From contig CBDICY010000001.1 in assembly GCA_965277445.1 (NCBI GenBank), positions 186,001 through 250,000 on the forward strand: a stretch of 64,000 bases of DNA. Direction: 5' to 3'. Each line of letters starts with the position of its first letter. The first letter of the stretch is position 1. The notes under the pieces were generated by a model that was given only the letters and a program-made list of their open reading frames with translations, had not been told where the DNA came from and made no database searches. This document shows positions 26,795 through 35,263 of this stretch, in pieces. The translations under genes and the position numbers were made by a program. Source of the stretch: JAFMDF01 sp965277445 (GTDB taxonomy: Bacteria; Bacteroidota; Bacteroidia; Chitinophagales; Saprospiraceae).

Positions 26795-26972
26795 AAGGTG
26801 AGCATTTTAGTAAATACAGTTTTTCGTTTTTTAAAATTGTCTTAAAGGTAAGTTGCGAATAATAAAAAATGAAAAGATAACTATTAAAATTAAGTTAGAC
26901 CACAATAGAATAGTCATTTTTGAGATTAGATAGTAGATTGTTTTACTTATCTTATCAAACTCAAAAAGAAAT

Positions 26973-27704
26973 ATGAAAACTGACTATTGGTTGCTTCCAG
27001 TTGTTTTAATACCTTTTTTTTTAGTAACTCAAGTGAAAAAAATTAATGGACAAGCATCTAAATTTGATTTAGGTTTATCTATTGGTTATGAGCATACAAC
27101 AGTTAATGTATTTGATGAGGTAGCGGATGGTTCTTTAAATGAGCCTATTTTAGAAAAAGGAGATAAAAATGGAAAAGCTTATCGATTTATTGGGACTATT
27201 ACTTATAACTTAACTGAAAATTGGAGTATTGGTTCAGGTTTGCAATATGCTGATAGTCAATTTAATACAGAAACGGATGGTGTTCGATGGGTTAGTGATT
27301 TTAATACAGAATTTGGTAGTACAAAGTACACAGAAACAATTACTTTTCAAAATATAGAACTTCCAATTTTGTTTACCTATAAAATACCACTACCTAAAGG
27401 GAAAATGCCAATAATTTTAGGAACTTCAATTAATTGGCGGTTAAAAACAGAAACGCTATCAAGGTTTAGGACAGGCGACGGAACAACAGGTTCAAATCTT
27501 AGAAGGGGAGAGGAGAAATTCAACAATATTAACCATTCTTTAATACTCAAACTAGGTTATCAATATCCACTTAATGAATCTATTAACTTAAATATTAATC
27601 CTACCTTCAACTATAGAATAAAAAAAGAAGCCCTCACTTTCTTATCTACGCCTAGTCGTCTGTTTTCTTATGGAATTTATGCTGGATTTGAAATAAAATT
27701 ATAG
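26973..27704 (+). CDS. Outer-membrane beta-barrel protein (PorT/OmpA-like)
   Basis: The 243-residue protein begins with a hydrophobic signal peptide (about residues 6-26) and then shows alternating strands ending in aromatic residues, such as FDLGLSIGYEH, NWSIGSGLQYAD, MPIILGTSINWR and YGIYAGFEIKL at the C terminus. This is the outer_membrane_beta-barrel family of Bacteroidota. Function is unknown. It is convergent with the M16 peptidase; a perfect inverted repeat lies in the junction. Confidence 0.78.
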   Translation: MKTDYWLLPVVLIPFFLVTQVKKINGQASKFDLGLSIGYEHTTVNVFDEVADGSLNEPILEKGDKNGKAYRFIGTITYNLTENWSIGSGLQYADSQFNTETDGVRWVSDFNTEFGSTKYTETITFQNIELPILFTYKIPLPKGKMPIILGTSINWRLKTETLSRFRTGDGTTGSNLRRGEEKFNNINHSLILKLGYQYPLNESINLNINPTFNYRIKKEALTFLSTPSRLFSYGIYAGFEIKL

Positions 27705-27795
27705 CTATAAATTAAATATTTCAGGTTTCAAGAATAAAGAAATGTTATTTCCAAAGGATGGATTTTTTAGAAAAAGCTAATATAATGGGATTAAG

Positions 27796-27833
27796 TCATT
27801 GGTCATTAGCAGAAATCTACTAATGACCAATGA
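27796..27833. terminator. Perfect inverted repeat between convergent genes
   Basis: TCATTGGTCATTAG (27796-27809) and its exact complement (27820-27833) enclose a 10-nt loop. It lies between the stops at 27704 and 27847, so it can terminate both genes. No T-run follows, so factor-independent termination is uncertain. Confidence 0.5.
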
Positions 27834-27846
27834 ACCAATAACTATC

Positions 27847-30741
27847 TTAATTACTCTCCGCAGGCGCAGGATTCATCACAATTTTAATAAAATTACTATC
27901 ATCGTAATGTTTTTTAATTGTTTCTTGAATATCTGCTGGCGTAATAGATTCAATGATAGATTGATATTTTTCTAAACTGAAATTATCAAAAGAATTCCAG
28001 CCGTTTTGATAAACGCCTTGCATATTGCCCATCCACCAACTGTTTTCTTTTAAGTCTTTCGTTCGACTTTGGATGCGGGTTTCTTTAACTTTATCCAAAT
28101 CCTTAACTTGCACACCTTCCTTGCGAATGGTTTCAATATCATTTAAGCCTGTTTTAATCAATTCTTCTACTTTGTCGGGCTCACTATTAAAAGAGATATT
28201 GATAGAATATTGCGATTTTGGATAACGAGTAACATTCCCTCTAACACCAACGCCGTATACACCGCCTTTATCTTCTCGCATTGATTCTCGCATTTTAATC
28301 CGCAATAAATCAGCTGCCATATAGAATTTATAAACCTCTTTTGGTGTCCAACCGCTGTATTTACCATGATAAGTCATGTCAATTTGAGACTTTGGGGCTG
28401 CGCCTCTGACCAAATCTTTGACAATAACGCCGTCAATCATATTGATGTCCAAATCCTTCCAATTTTCAGTTCTGCCAATATTTGGAAGATTTCCTAAATA
28501 TTTAGCAGTCATTTCTTTCATCGCTTCTACTTCAAAGTTACCGACAAAGAAGAAGGTAAAATCACTTGCGTCTGCAAAACGGTCTTTATAGACTTCCATG
28601 ACCTTTTCTAAAGTGATTTTATCTAACATTTCTTCAGTAGGGAAACCCATTCTAGGATGTTCTCCATATTTTATTTTAGATGTTTGGTCGAAGAACCAAT
28701 ATTGAGGATTGGAGAATAAATTTTTGTAAATGGACTTTTGCTTGTTGATGTAAGACTTAACCACATCTTCATCTGCTCTTGGTGCATTAAAATACAGGTA
28801 AGTTAATTGCATCATCGTTTCCAAATCATCTGGCGAACAACCACCATTCATATATTCGTACATAGACCCAATCCCAGGACTGACATTGGCAATTTTACCA
28901 GCTAATTTTTTCTGTAATTGAGGTAAATCAAAAGTAGAAATGCCGCCTTCATTGATGATTCTGGCTGCATTAGCGGCACTTGGATATTCTTCGTCAGAAT
29001 AAAGATTCGTACCACCTGGACTATAAGCCCGCATCATGATTTCATCATTCTTAAAATCAGTTGGTTTTAAAACGACTTTAACACCATTTTCTAAAGTGTA
29101 TTCAGTAACATTTACATTTTCAATCGTTTTACTTTCTTTAATACCAACTGGCTGTAAATCAGTAGCTAATAAAGGTTCATCAGAGACTTTATCTTCGTAA
29201 GGAGTCAAGGTCATTGCCGCTACTTGATCAAAAATATTTAAAACTTCTGCTTCGGTAGGCATTGGTACCTCCTCCTTTTTTGGACCTGTGATGACGACTA
29301 CTCGATTTTCATCCGTCACCCATTTTTTTCCTAGTGCATTTACTTCTTCCAGCGTAATAGTTGGTAAATATTCTTTGTATAATTTTTCTCTTTGATCCTC
29401 GCTAGGAATAGGATTGCCTTTCAAATAATGATAAACATATTTACCCACCAAGCGACGAGATTCCATTTTATCCATTTCCTTTACGGCTCTTTCTATGCCT
29501 TTAATCATCTCTACTTTAGTTCGCTCTAATTCGGAACTTGTAAAACCATGGTCGACGACTCGTTTAGTTTCAGTTAATACTGTCTCCAATCCTTTTTGAG
29601 CGCCTCCTTCTTGTACAAAAGCATAAGAAGAATAAGTAGCTAAACTGCCCACATCGCCACCATAACCTGTATAAGCGAAGGTGAAAGGTGGTTCAGGACT
29701 TTGCGTCAATTCATTTAACCGACCGTTTAGCATACTATTATATAAGCTATGCGTTAACTGTTTGCGAAAATCTAATACATTCTTCGTTTTTTCTCCTTTA
29801 TGCTTATACATCAATTGTACCCTCGTAAACGAAGCCTCTTTATCAGAATTGATAGAGACCAATGTTTCTTTATGACCAGGTACCTCATATTTTTCTTTTG
29901 CTCTAGGTACTTTTGGGTTGGTTAATTTGCTAAATCGAGTTTTAATTTCTTGCTCAATTTGGTCAACATCAATATCGCCAACGACTACTACTGCCATTAA
30001 ATCTGGACGGTACCAATCGTTATAATATCGCTTGACTACGTCATAACCGGCATTTTTGATAATGTCTGGCGATCCAATCGGTAAACGAGTCGCATACCGA
30101 GAATCTTTATACATGATCGGAAAATACTTTTGCTGCATCCGTTGGTCTGGACTTAATCGACTTCGCCATTCAGAAACAACGACCCCTCTTTCCTTATCAA
30201 TTTCCTCATGGTCAAAAGTTAACCCACCTGCCCAATCTTCTAAGACAAGCATACCTTTTAACATTTTTTCCTGATCGTCTGTCCGCACTTGTAGCATATA
30301 GACCGTTTCGTCAAAACTGGTATAAGCATTTAAATCCGCGCCAAACTTCGTACCCGTAGACTCCAAATAATCTACTAATTCATTCTTTTTGAAATTTTTA
30401 CTACCATTAAAAGCCATGTGTTCTACAAAATGCGCCAATCCTAATTGGTCGTCATCTTCTTGCATCGCACCTGCATTGACGGCTAAGCGTAATTCTGCCC
30501 GATTTTCTGGTTTGCCATTTTTTTGAATAAAGTATTTTAATCCATTGGCTAACTGCCCCATTCGGACTCGTTTGTCAACAGGTATTGCAGGAGCAGTCTG
30601 AGTCGTCATGTCTGGTTTTGGATCTGTAGTAGTCGGTGAAGGAGTAGTTGTATCGGAGACTACAGGAGCAGTTGTTGTACAACCAAAAATGAGCATGCCT
30701 ATTAGCAATGCACTTAAGGTAATAATTTGGGTTATTTTCAT
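27847..30741 (-). CDS. M16 family zinc metallopeptidase, lipoprotein
   Basis: The 964-residue protein has a lipoprotein signal (lipobox LIFGC, Cys21), then two M16 halves. The first has the inverted zinc motif HFVEH (His104, Glu107, His108) and the downstream EIDKERGVV glutamate region; the second (from about residue 530) lacks the motif, as usual for the non-catalytic half. M16 peptidases degrade short peptides in a closed chamber. The lipobox places it in the periplasm or outer membrane. A Ser/Thr/Pro-rich linker (about 22-55) precedes the catalytic half. Confidence 0.9.
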   Translation of the reverse strand: MKITQIITLSALLIGMLIFGCTTTAPVVSDTTTPSPTTTDPKPDMTTQTAPAIPVDKRVRMGQLANGLKYFIQKNGKPENRAELRLAVNAGAMQEDDDQLGLAHFVEHMAFNGSKNFKKNELVDYLESTGTKFGADLNAYTSFDETVYMLQVRTDDQEKMLKGMLVLEDWAGGLTFDHEEIDKERGVVVSEWRSRLSPDQRMQQKYFPIMYKDSRYATRLPIGSPDIIKNAGYDVVKRYYNDWYRPDLMAVVVVGDIDVDQIEQEIKTRFSKLTNPKVPRAKEKYEVPGHKETLVSINSDKEASFTRVQLMYKHKGEKTKNVLDFRKQLTHSLYNSMLNGRLNELTQSPEPPFTFAYTGYGGDVGSLATYSSYAFVQEGGAQKGLETVLTETKRVVDHGFTSSELERTKVEMIKGIERAVKEMDKMESRRLVGKYVYHYLKGNPIPSEDQREKLYKEYLPTITLEEVNALGKKWVTDENRVVVITGPKKEEVPMPTEAEVLNIFDQVAAMTLTPYEDKVSDEPLLATDLQPVGIKESKTIENVNVTEYTLENGVKVVLKPTDFKNDEIMMRAYSPGGTNLYSDEEYPSAANAARIINEGGISTFDLPQLQKKLAGKIANVSPGIGSMYEYMNGGCSPDDLETMMQLTYLYFNAPRADEDVVKSYINKQKSIYKNLFSNPQYWFFDQTSKIKYGEHPRMGFPTEEMLDKITLEKVMEVYKDRFADASDFTFFFVGNFEVEAMKEMTAKYLGNLPNIGRTENWKDLDINMIDGVIVKDLVRGAAPKSQIDMTYHGKYSGWTPKEVYKFYMAADLLRIKMRESMREDKGGVYGVGVRGNVTRYPKSQYSINISFNSEPDKVEELIKTGLNDIETIRKEGVQVKDLDKVKETRIQSRTKDLKENSWWMGNMQGVYQNGWNSFDNFSLEKYQSIIESITPADIQETIKKHYDDSNFIKIVMNPAPAESN

Positions 30742-31168
30742 GTCGAGAAAAGGTTTAGTGAATTTAGAAAATAGATTCTTTTGATAATTTTTAAAATAAG
30801 TTCAATAAAGGAATGTGGAATATTAACCTTCCTTTATTTTTTGTTGATTAATAATCGACCTCGCTACTTCAAAAATTAAAAACACATAATACAAAAAAAT
30901 AATAGCTATTCTGTCAAGCTATTGTTTTTTTAAAATTATTTAACTTTTAGCACTATTGCCAATGCGGAGAATTGACAGGAAGATGGTATTTTTGAATTTT
31001 ACATTTTTTGTAAAGGATTTAAGGCGAGTTGCGAGTTTCATGTTACAAGTTGGATAGCATTTTAGTTAAATACTACGGGAATAATTTATTTTTGACTATT
31101 AATGCTCAAATTTCCTTTCACTTTTAACCGGCAACTTGCAACCCGTAACTCGAATTAAATAACAATTC
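30742..31168. other. Intergenic region with a degenerate hairpin
   Basis: These 427 nt lie upstream of both flanking genes (divergent). The first 280 nt are AT-rich. The last part holds an imperfect inverted repeat (CGAGTTGCGAGTT at about 31026 against AACCCGTAACTCG ending at about 31154) just before the plus-strand gene. I see no clear promoter. Confidence 0.4.
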
Positions 31169-31711
31169 ATGACAGCAAAAGAACAATTAGTTAAAATAAA
31201 AGGATTGATTGCGAAAGCAAAATTGAAAGAGGCGGTGGACTTATTATTGCACTATGCGGTGGAGGAATCGACTATGCATGAAAATGCGCTTATTTCGCTG
31301 TCTAGTAAGTATTATGAATTGGAAGAAATGAGTCGAAATACCACGATTGTGTTGACGGATTATCAGCGAACTCGTAGTCAATTGATTATTAATATGCTAG
31401 AATGGGTCGAGACTTTTGAACAAGAATTAGAAGAAGTGGTATTGGATATTTCGCTTGCGGACATTAAAGAAACCTATGTTTTATCAATTGCGCGTACTAA
31501 AGTTTTGACGGTTTTACTCAATGCTACAGGTGGATTGAGTATTAAGGTAATTCACGAAACTGCTAACCTCAAACAGCGGAAATTTTTAATTGCTGCTTTG
31601 AATGAATTGATTGCTGCAGAGATGGTAGAACGTTATCGGATTGATGGAGTTTCTTTGAATAAATTGACGGAGCAAGGAAGCAGAGTAGTTAGAAAATGGT
31701 TTTTGGCGTAA
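31169..31711 (+). CDS. EAD11-like effector-associated domain fused to a winged helix
   Basis: In the 180-residue protein, residues 1-88 contain KIKGLIAKAKLKEAVDLLL, then ALISLSSKYYELEEMSRNTT and a helical segment ending INMLEWVETFEQE. This closely resembles the effector-associated domain EAD11 of bacterial conflict systems, as I remember the family. Residues about 100-180 form a winged-helix-like domain (KVLTVLLNATGGLSIKVI, ALNELIAAEMVERY, LTEQGSRVV). EADs act as adaptors that bring a partner bearing the same EAD to an effector. No effector or NTPase lies next to it; partners may be elsewhere. The domain calls are from memory of the families. Confidence 0.6.
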   Translation: MTAKEQLVKIKGLIAKAKLKEAVDLLLHYAVEESTMHENALISLSSKYYELEEMSRNTTIVLTDYQRTRSQLIINMLEWVETFEQELEEVVLDISLADIKETYVLSIARTKVLTVLLNATGGLSIKVIHETANLKQRKFLIAALNELIAAEMVERYRIDGVSLNKLTEQGSRVVRKWFLA

Positions 31712-31857
31712 TAATGATACTGAACCATTGTTCAATGAAATGCTAATGACCAACTGCGACGGGATTGCTATAAGAATTTCTTCAGTATAAAAACTATTCC
31801 TAAAGCGATTTTTCCTACCTTCAAGCCTAATTTCCTCCTATTCGATAATATTCCTTA

Positions 31858-31886
31858 TTGCTTCCTTCCATTTTTTCCTAACTTTG
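31858..31886 (+). promoter_or_regulatory. Bacteroidota-type promoter of the LytS/LytTR operon
   Basis: TTG (31858-31860), 18 nt, then TAACTTTG (31879-31886) fits the Bacteroidota consensus TTG-N19-TAnnTTTG. The start codon lies 35 nt further on at 31922, a normal leader length. Confidence 0.45.
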
Positions 31887-31921
31887 AATGGTTTCTTTAC
31901 AAATTTTAGAATAGGTAACCA

Positions 31922-32944
31922 ATGAATAATGGCGTTTTTAGTAAACCAGATAGCATAGATTGGGCGATAATTTTTGGTTTTGGTTTGATGGCAGGACCTT
32001 TTATTATTTATACTTATTATTTTAATTATAAACTAACCTTGAGTAATGCTATTTTAGTTTATGTATTAAACCTAATTGAATATATAACCCTAGCCATTAC
32101 TGTCGTCTTTTGGATGATTCCTACTTTTTTCAATAGAAAAAAGATTGGTTGGTTTTTCCTTTTATTATTGCTAGTGTTTTCTGTTGCTTCTTTATATGAT
32201 AATCTATTTTTTCCTTTAATTATCCCAAATTCGCCACCCTTTTCTTTTGATACTTTCATGGATGGTTTATTTATTAACGGACGACAATTTGGTATTATCG
32301 GGGCAGTTTTAGTTGGTAAAAGGTATTTACAATATCAACAAAAATACTTGATTGCAGAAAAGGAAAAAACAGCAGCTGAACTTAAATTATTAAAATCCCA
32401 AATTAATCCACACTTCCTCTTTAATAACCTAAATATATTAGGCGCTTTAATCCAACAGGATAAGGAGGAAGCCACTGCTTACCTCAAAAGGTTTTCGGCA
32501 TTATATCGTTACTTATTAACCAACAAAGACAATGATACTGTTTTATTGAGTGAAGAATTGGTCTTCATTGAAGACTATATTTTTTTATTAAAAAAGCGAT
32601 TTGGTAAGGCGTATAAATTCCAAATTCAGCAAGAAAGAGTGGATATGAATAGTGTTTTGATTATTCCTGCAGCTATTCAAACCTTAATCGAAAATGCAGT
32701 AAAACATAATCAAGGAGAAGAGTTCAATCCGCTAATTGTCCATATTTTGATTGACAAAATGGTAGTTATAGTTGCCAATGAAATTCGACCCAAATTTGCC
32801 AAACAAGTTCAATCAACAGGAACGGGTTTGGAGAATTTAACGACAAGGTATCGGTTATTAACTGAGAAATCAGTTAAAATAAGTCAAGAGAATGGTCAAT
32901 TTTTGGTAAGGTTACCCTTAATAAAAAATTTAAACAATCTATGA
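31922..32944 (+). CDS. LytS-type sensor histidine kinase
   Basis: The 340-residue protein has four hydrophobic segments in the first 135 residues, then the His_kinase (PF06580) block LKSQINPHFLFNNLN with the phosphoacceptor His164. The HATPase part follows with IIPAAIQTLIENAVKHN (N-box) and GTGLENLTTRY (G-box). It lacks a periplasmic ligand domain, so it probably senses through the membrane segments. Its stop overlaps the response-regulator start by 4 nt (ATGA), showing coupled translation. The inducing signal is unknown. Confidence 0.9.
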   Translation: MNNGVFSKPDSIDWAIIFGFGLMAGPFIIYTYYFNYKLTLSNAILVYVLNLIEYITLAITVVFWMIPTFFNRKKIGWFFLLLLLVFSVASLYDNLFFPLIIPNSPPFSFDTFMDGLFINGRQFGIIGAVLVGKRYLQYQQKYLIAEKEKTAAELKLLKSQINPHFLFNNLNILGALIQQDKEEATAYLKRFSALYRYLLTNKDNDTVLLSEELVFIEDYIFLLKKRFGKAYKFQIQQERVDMNSVLIIPAAIQTLIENAVKHNQGEEFNPLIVHILIDKMVVIVANEIRPKFAKQVQSTGTGLENLTTRYRLLTEKSVKISQENGQFLVRLPLIKNLNNL

Positions 32945-33702
32945 AAATTGTCATTATAGAGGATGAACAGATTGCGAGTCAACAACTCACCAATTTTATT
33001 AAAAAATATGATGAAGCGGTGGAAATAGTGGGAAAATTACGAAGTATAAAAGATTGCCTAAGTTGGTTTAAAAAGCATAAAATGCCAGATTTGGTTTTTT
33101 CCGATATTGAATTATTGGATGGGAATGTATTTGGTTTTTATGAACAGCTTAAAATTGAGTGCCCAATTATTTTTTCAACGGCTTACGATCAATATTTACT
33201 GAATGCTTTTAAAGTAAATGGCATATCCTATTTGCTAAAACCATTTGATTATGAGCAATTTAGCGAAGCAATGGGGAAATATGAAGATTTGAAAAATAAT
33301 TTTAACCCTTTAAATACTGCTCTTTCTCAACAACTGCAACAACTTTTTTCTCCAAGCTTGCAAACTTATAAAAAACGTTTTTCGATTCGGATGAAAGGTG
33401 GGATTTATTTATTGAATACCGTAGATATTGTTTATTTAAAAACAGAAGACGGTTTGCTTTTGGCGTATGATGGACATGGGAAAAAATACCCTTTAACTAA
33501 GACTTTAACTCAAATTGAAAATAAGCTAGACCCTAATCTTTTTTTTCGGATCAATCGAAGTGAAATCATTAATATCCAGTTCATTCAAAAACTAGCCCCT
33601 TATTTTAATGATAGATTGGCTGTTTATATTAAAAATTTAGCAGCACCTTTGATTGCAAGTACCAATCGAACGCCTGATTTGAGAAAGTGGTTGGAGGGCT
33701 AA
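32941..33702 (+). CDS. LytTR-family response regulator
   Basis: The 253-residue protein has a receiver domain (acidic pair Glu7-Asp8, phosphoacceptor Asp55 in VFSDIEL, STAYD and KPFDYEQF) and a C-terminal LytTR DNA-binding domain from about residue 145 (RFSIRMKGGIYLL, HRINRSEIIN-like FFRINRSEIIN, NRTPDLRKWL). It is the cognate partner of the kinase at 31922..32944. LytTR proteins bind paired direct repeats; the targets may include nearby genes, but no repeat pair is evident here. Confidence 0.92.
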   Translation: MKIVIIEDEQIASQQLTNFIKKYDEAVEIVGKLRSIKDCLSWFKKHKMPDLVFSDIELLDGNVFGFYEQLKIECPIIFSTAYDQYLLNAFKVNGISYLLKPFDYEQFSEAMGKYEDLKNNFNPLNTALSQQLQQLFSPSLQTYKKRFSIRMKGGIYLLNTVDIVYLKTEDGLLLAYDGHGKKYPLTKTLTQIENKLDPNLFFRINRSEIINIQFIQKLAPYFNDRLAVYIKNLAAPLIASTNRTPDLRKWLEG

Positions 33703-33741
33703 ATGGAAATAAACAACTGCTTATAATAATAAGTTGGTACT

Positions 33742-33975
33742 TAACGTGAGTTTTGGATATTATTAACTGAGAATCAAATATTTAGCTCCAGAGGAGCGGT
33801 GCTGTTTGTAGAAAATGGTTCAAAATCCCCCCAAAGGTCTGGAAGACCGATCCCGTATGCAACTAATTTCTAACAGAGTCGGTCTTCCAGACCTTTGATT
33901 AAGAGGGAATTACCGAATATTTCCTACAAACAGTTGCGGTCTTCCAGACCTTTTGCTTATCCAAAACTCACGTTA
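33742..33975. mobile_element. MITE-like element with 18-bp terminal inverted repeats
   Basis: TAACGTGAGTTTTGGATA (33742-33759) is repeated in perfect inverted form at 33958-33975, giving a 234-bp element with no coding capacity. Inside are nested palindromes: CTGTTTGTAG (about 33804) against CTACAAACAG (about 33923), and AGGTCTGGAAGACC in three copies, one as GGTCTTCCAGACCT twice in inverse orientation. I see no certain target duplication. The architecture is that of a non-autonomous transposable element or a structured repeat. Confidence 0.6.
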
Positions 33976-34004
33976 CTTAGATTTTATCACCTAAAATACT
34001 CGAC

Positions 34005-35129
34005 ATGAAAAAAATCACTTTACTCCTATGTTTACTTTCCTTCTTAAGTTGCAGAGAAAAAGAAAGCATTAGCCGTCAACATACTTTTACGGATGCTTAT
34101 ATCGAAGCTACCCGAGGTAAATTTATTGTAGAAATTCCATTGGCTTATGAGGTTAGTAATATTATCCTCGCTTTAGAAGATAAGGATATGTTTAATTCTA
34201 CTTTTGTGGACTACCAAAGCCCTTATCACCAAGAAATATTAACATTTTACGAACCTTATTTAGACGATGAATTCTTACAAAAATTAGATTTAGCAACAGA
34301 CGAAGGTTTGAGTAATGATTATTTTGATAAACATTATGGTTTTCGCACGAATAGTTATGCTTTTGAATTGCAAGGAGAAACGCTAGTTGATAAAGAACTA
34401 TATGGTAGATTATGGAAGCCCGATTTATTTATGGATAATTTAGCGGCAATTCAAACTTTCATTGAAACGACCAATACCATTGACTTTTTAGCCGATCATG
34501 CATCTTTTTATCAAACAGAAATTGACAATTATTTAGAAGTTGTTCCTGTCCAAAGAGAGTGGGACTGGTTAGAAACTAAATTTCCACAACGAGTAGATGC
34601 TTATAAGATAATTTTCTCTCCTTTGACCAATGCTAGCCATAATACAAGAAAGGTAAAGTCTGAAAACGGTACACCTTATACAGAAATTTTAATGTTCATT
34701 AGTGGTTTGCGAGCCAATCCTGAAGAATTAACCGAAGTTAGAAAAGCCTATCGAGAGCGAACCGTATTTACAGAAATAGACCATAATTACGTCAATCCAA
34801 CATCTGATGAATATTTGGAAACGATTGAGGATGCCATGAAAAATTTATCTAAGTGGTCTCGATCATCCAGTTATGAAGGCGCTTATCAAGTGTTTAATGA
34901 ATATATGACTTGGGCAGTTTTTACGCTTTACATGAGAGAACATTATGCAGAAGCTGACTATTTGGTAGCCAAAGCAGCTATTGAAAAACAAATGGAAAAT
35001 AGCAGAGATTTTCTTCGATTTAGTATGTTTAATGACCAACTTTTAGACCTGTATACTGCCAATCCAATATCTATTCCTGATTTATATCCTGCTATGTTGG
35101 AATGGGTAAAGGAAATAGATCGTCAATGA
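34005..35129 (+). CDS. DUF4932-like lipoprotein
   Basis: The 374-residue protein has a lipoprotein signal (lipobox LLSFLSC, Cys16). The mature part resembles the DUF4932 family of Bacteroidota, with FTEIDHNYVNP near residue 255 as the most striking block and conserved aromatic runs. FTEIDHNY may place His and Glu at a metal site, but I cannot confirm catalysis. It is probably on the periplasmic face or outer membrane. It is convergent with the giant T9SS gene, and a strong hairpin lies between them. Confidence 0.6.
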   Translation: MKKITLLLCLLSFLSCREKESISRQHTFTDAYIEATRGKFIVEIPLAYEVSNIILALEDKDMFNSTFVDYQSPYHQEILTFYEPYLDDEFLQKLDLATDEGLSNDYFDKHYGFRTNSYAFELQGETLVDKELYGRLWKPDLFMDNLAAIQTFIETTNTIDFLADHASFYQTEIDNYLEVVPVQREWDWLETKFPQRVDAYKIIFSPLTNASHNTRKVKSENGTPYTEILMFISGLRANPEELTEVRKAYRERTVFTEIDHNYVNPTSDEYLETIEDAMKNLSKWSRSSSYEGAYQVFNEYMTWAVFTLYMREHYAEADYLVAKAAIEKQMENSRDFLRFSMFNDQLLDLYTANPISIPDLYPAMLEWVKEIDRQ

Positions 35130-35173
35130 AAACAGGATTAGAAAATCTTCATTACTTAAAAGATAACATAAAA

Positions 35174-35207
35174 AAGGGGCTGTATCAAAATGTTTTGATA
35201 CAACCCC
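35174..35207. terminator. Hairpin between convergent genes
   Basis: Arms AGGGGCTGTATCAAAA and TTTTGATACAACCCCT (16 bp) pair with one G-T/C-A position and a 2-nt gap. It sits between the stops at 35129 and 35264. Convergent placement suggests it ends both transcripts. Confidence 0.6.
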
Positions 35208-35263
35208 TAATTGTGTTTCTTTCCAATATTTATTTCCTATTGTCTTTTAAATCTATTGACAAT

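Noticed and set aside
33815..33830. GGTTCAAAATCC resembling a tRNA T-loop
   Set aside because: No acceptor, D or anticodon stems can be drawn around it.
33818..33955. Possible CRISPR array from the three AGGTCTGGAAGACC-type repeats
   Set aside because: The copies are palindromes in mixed orientation with uneven spacing, and no cas gene is nearby; they belong to the MITE-like element.
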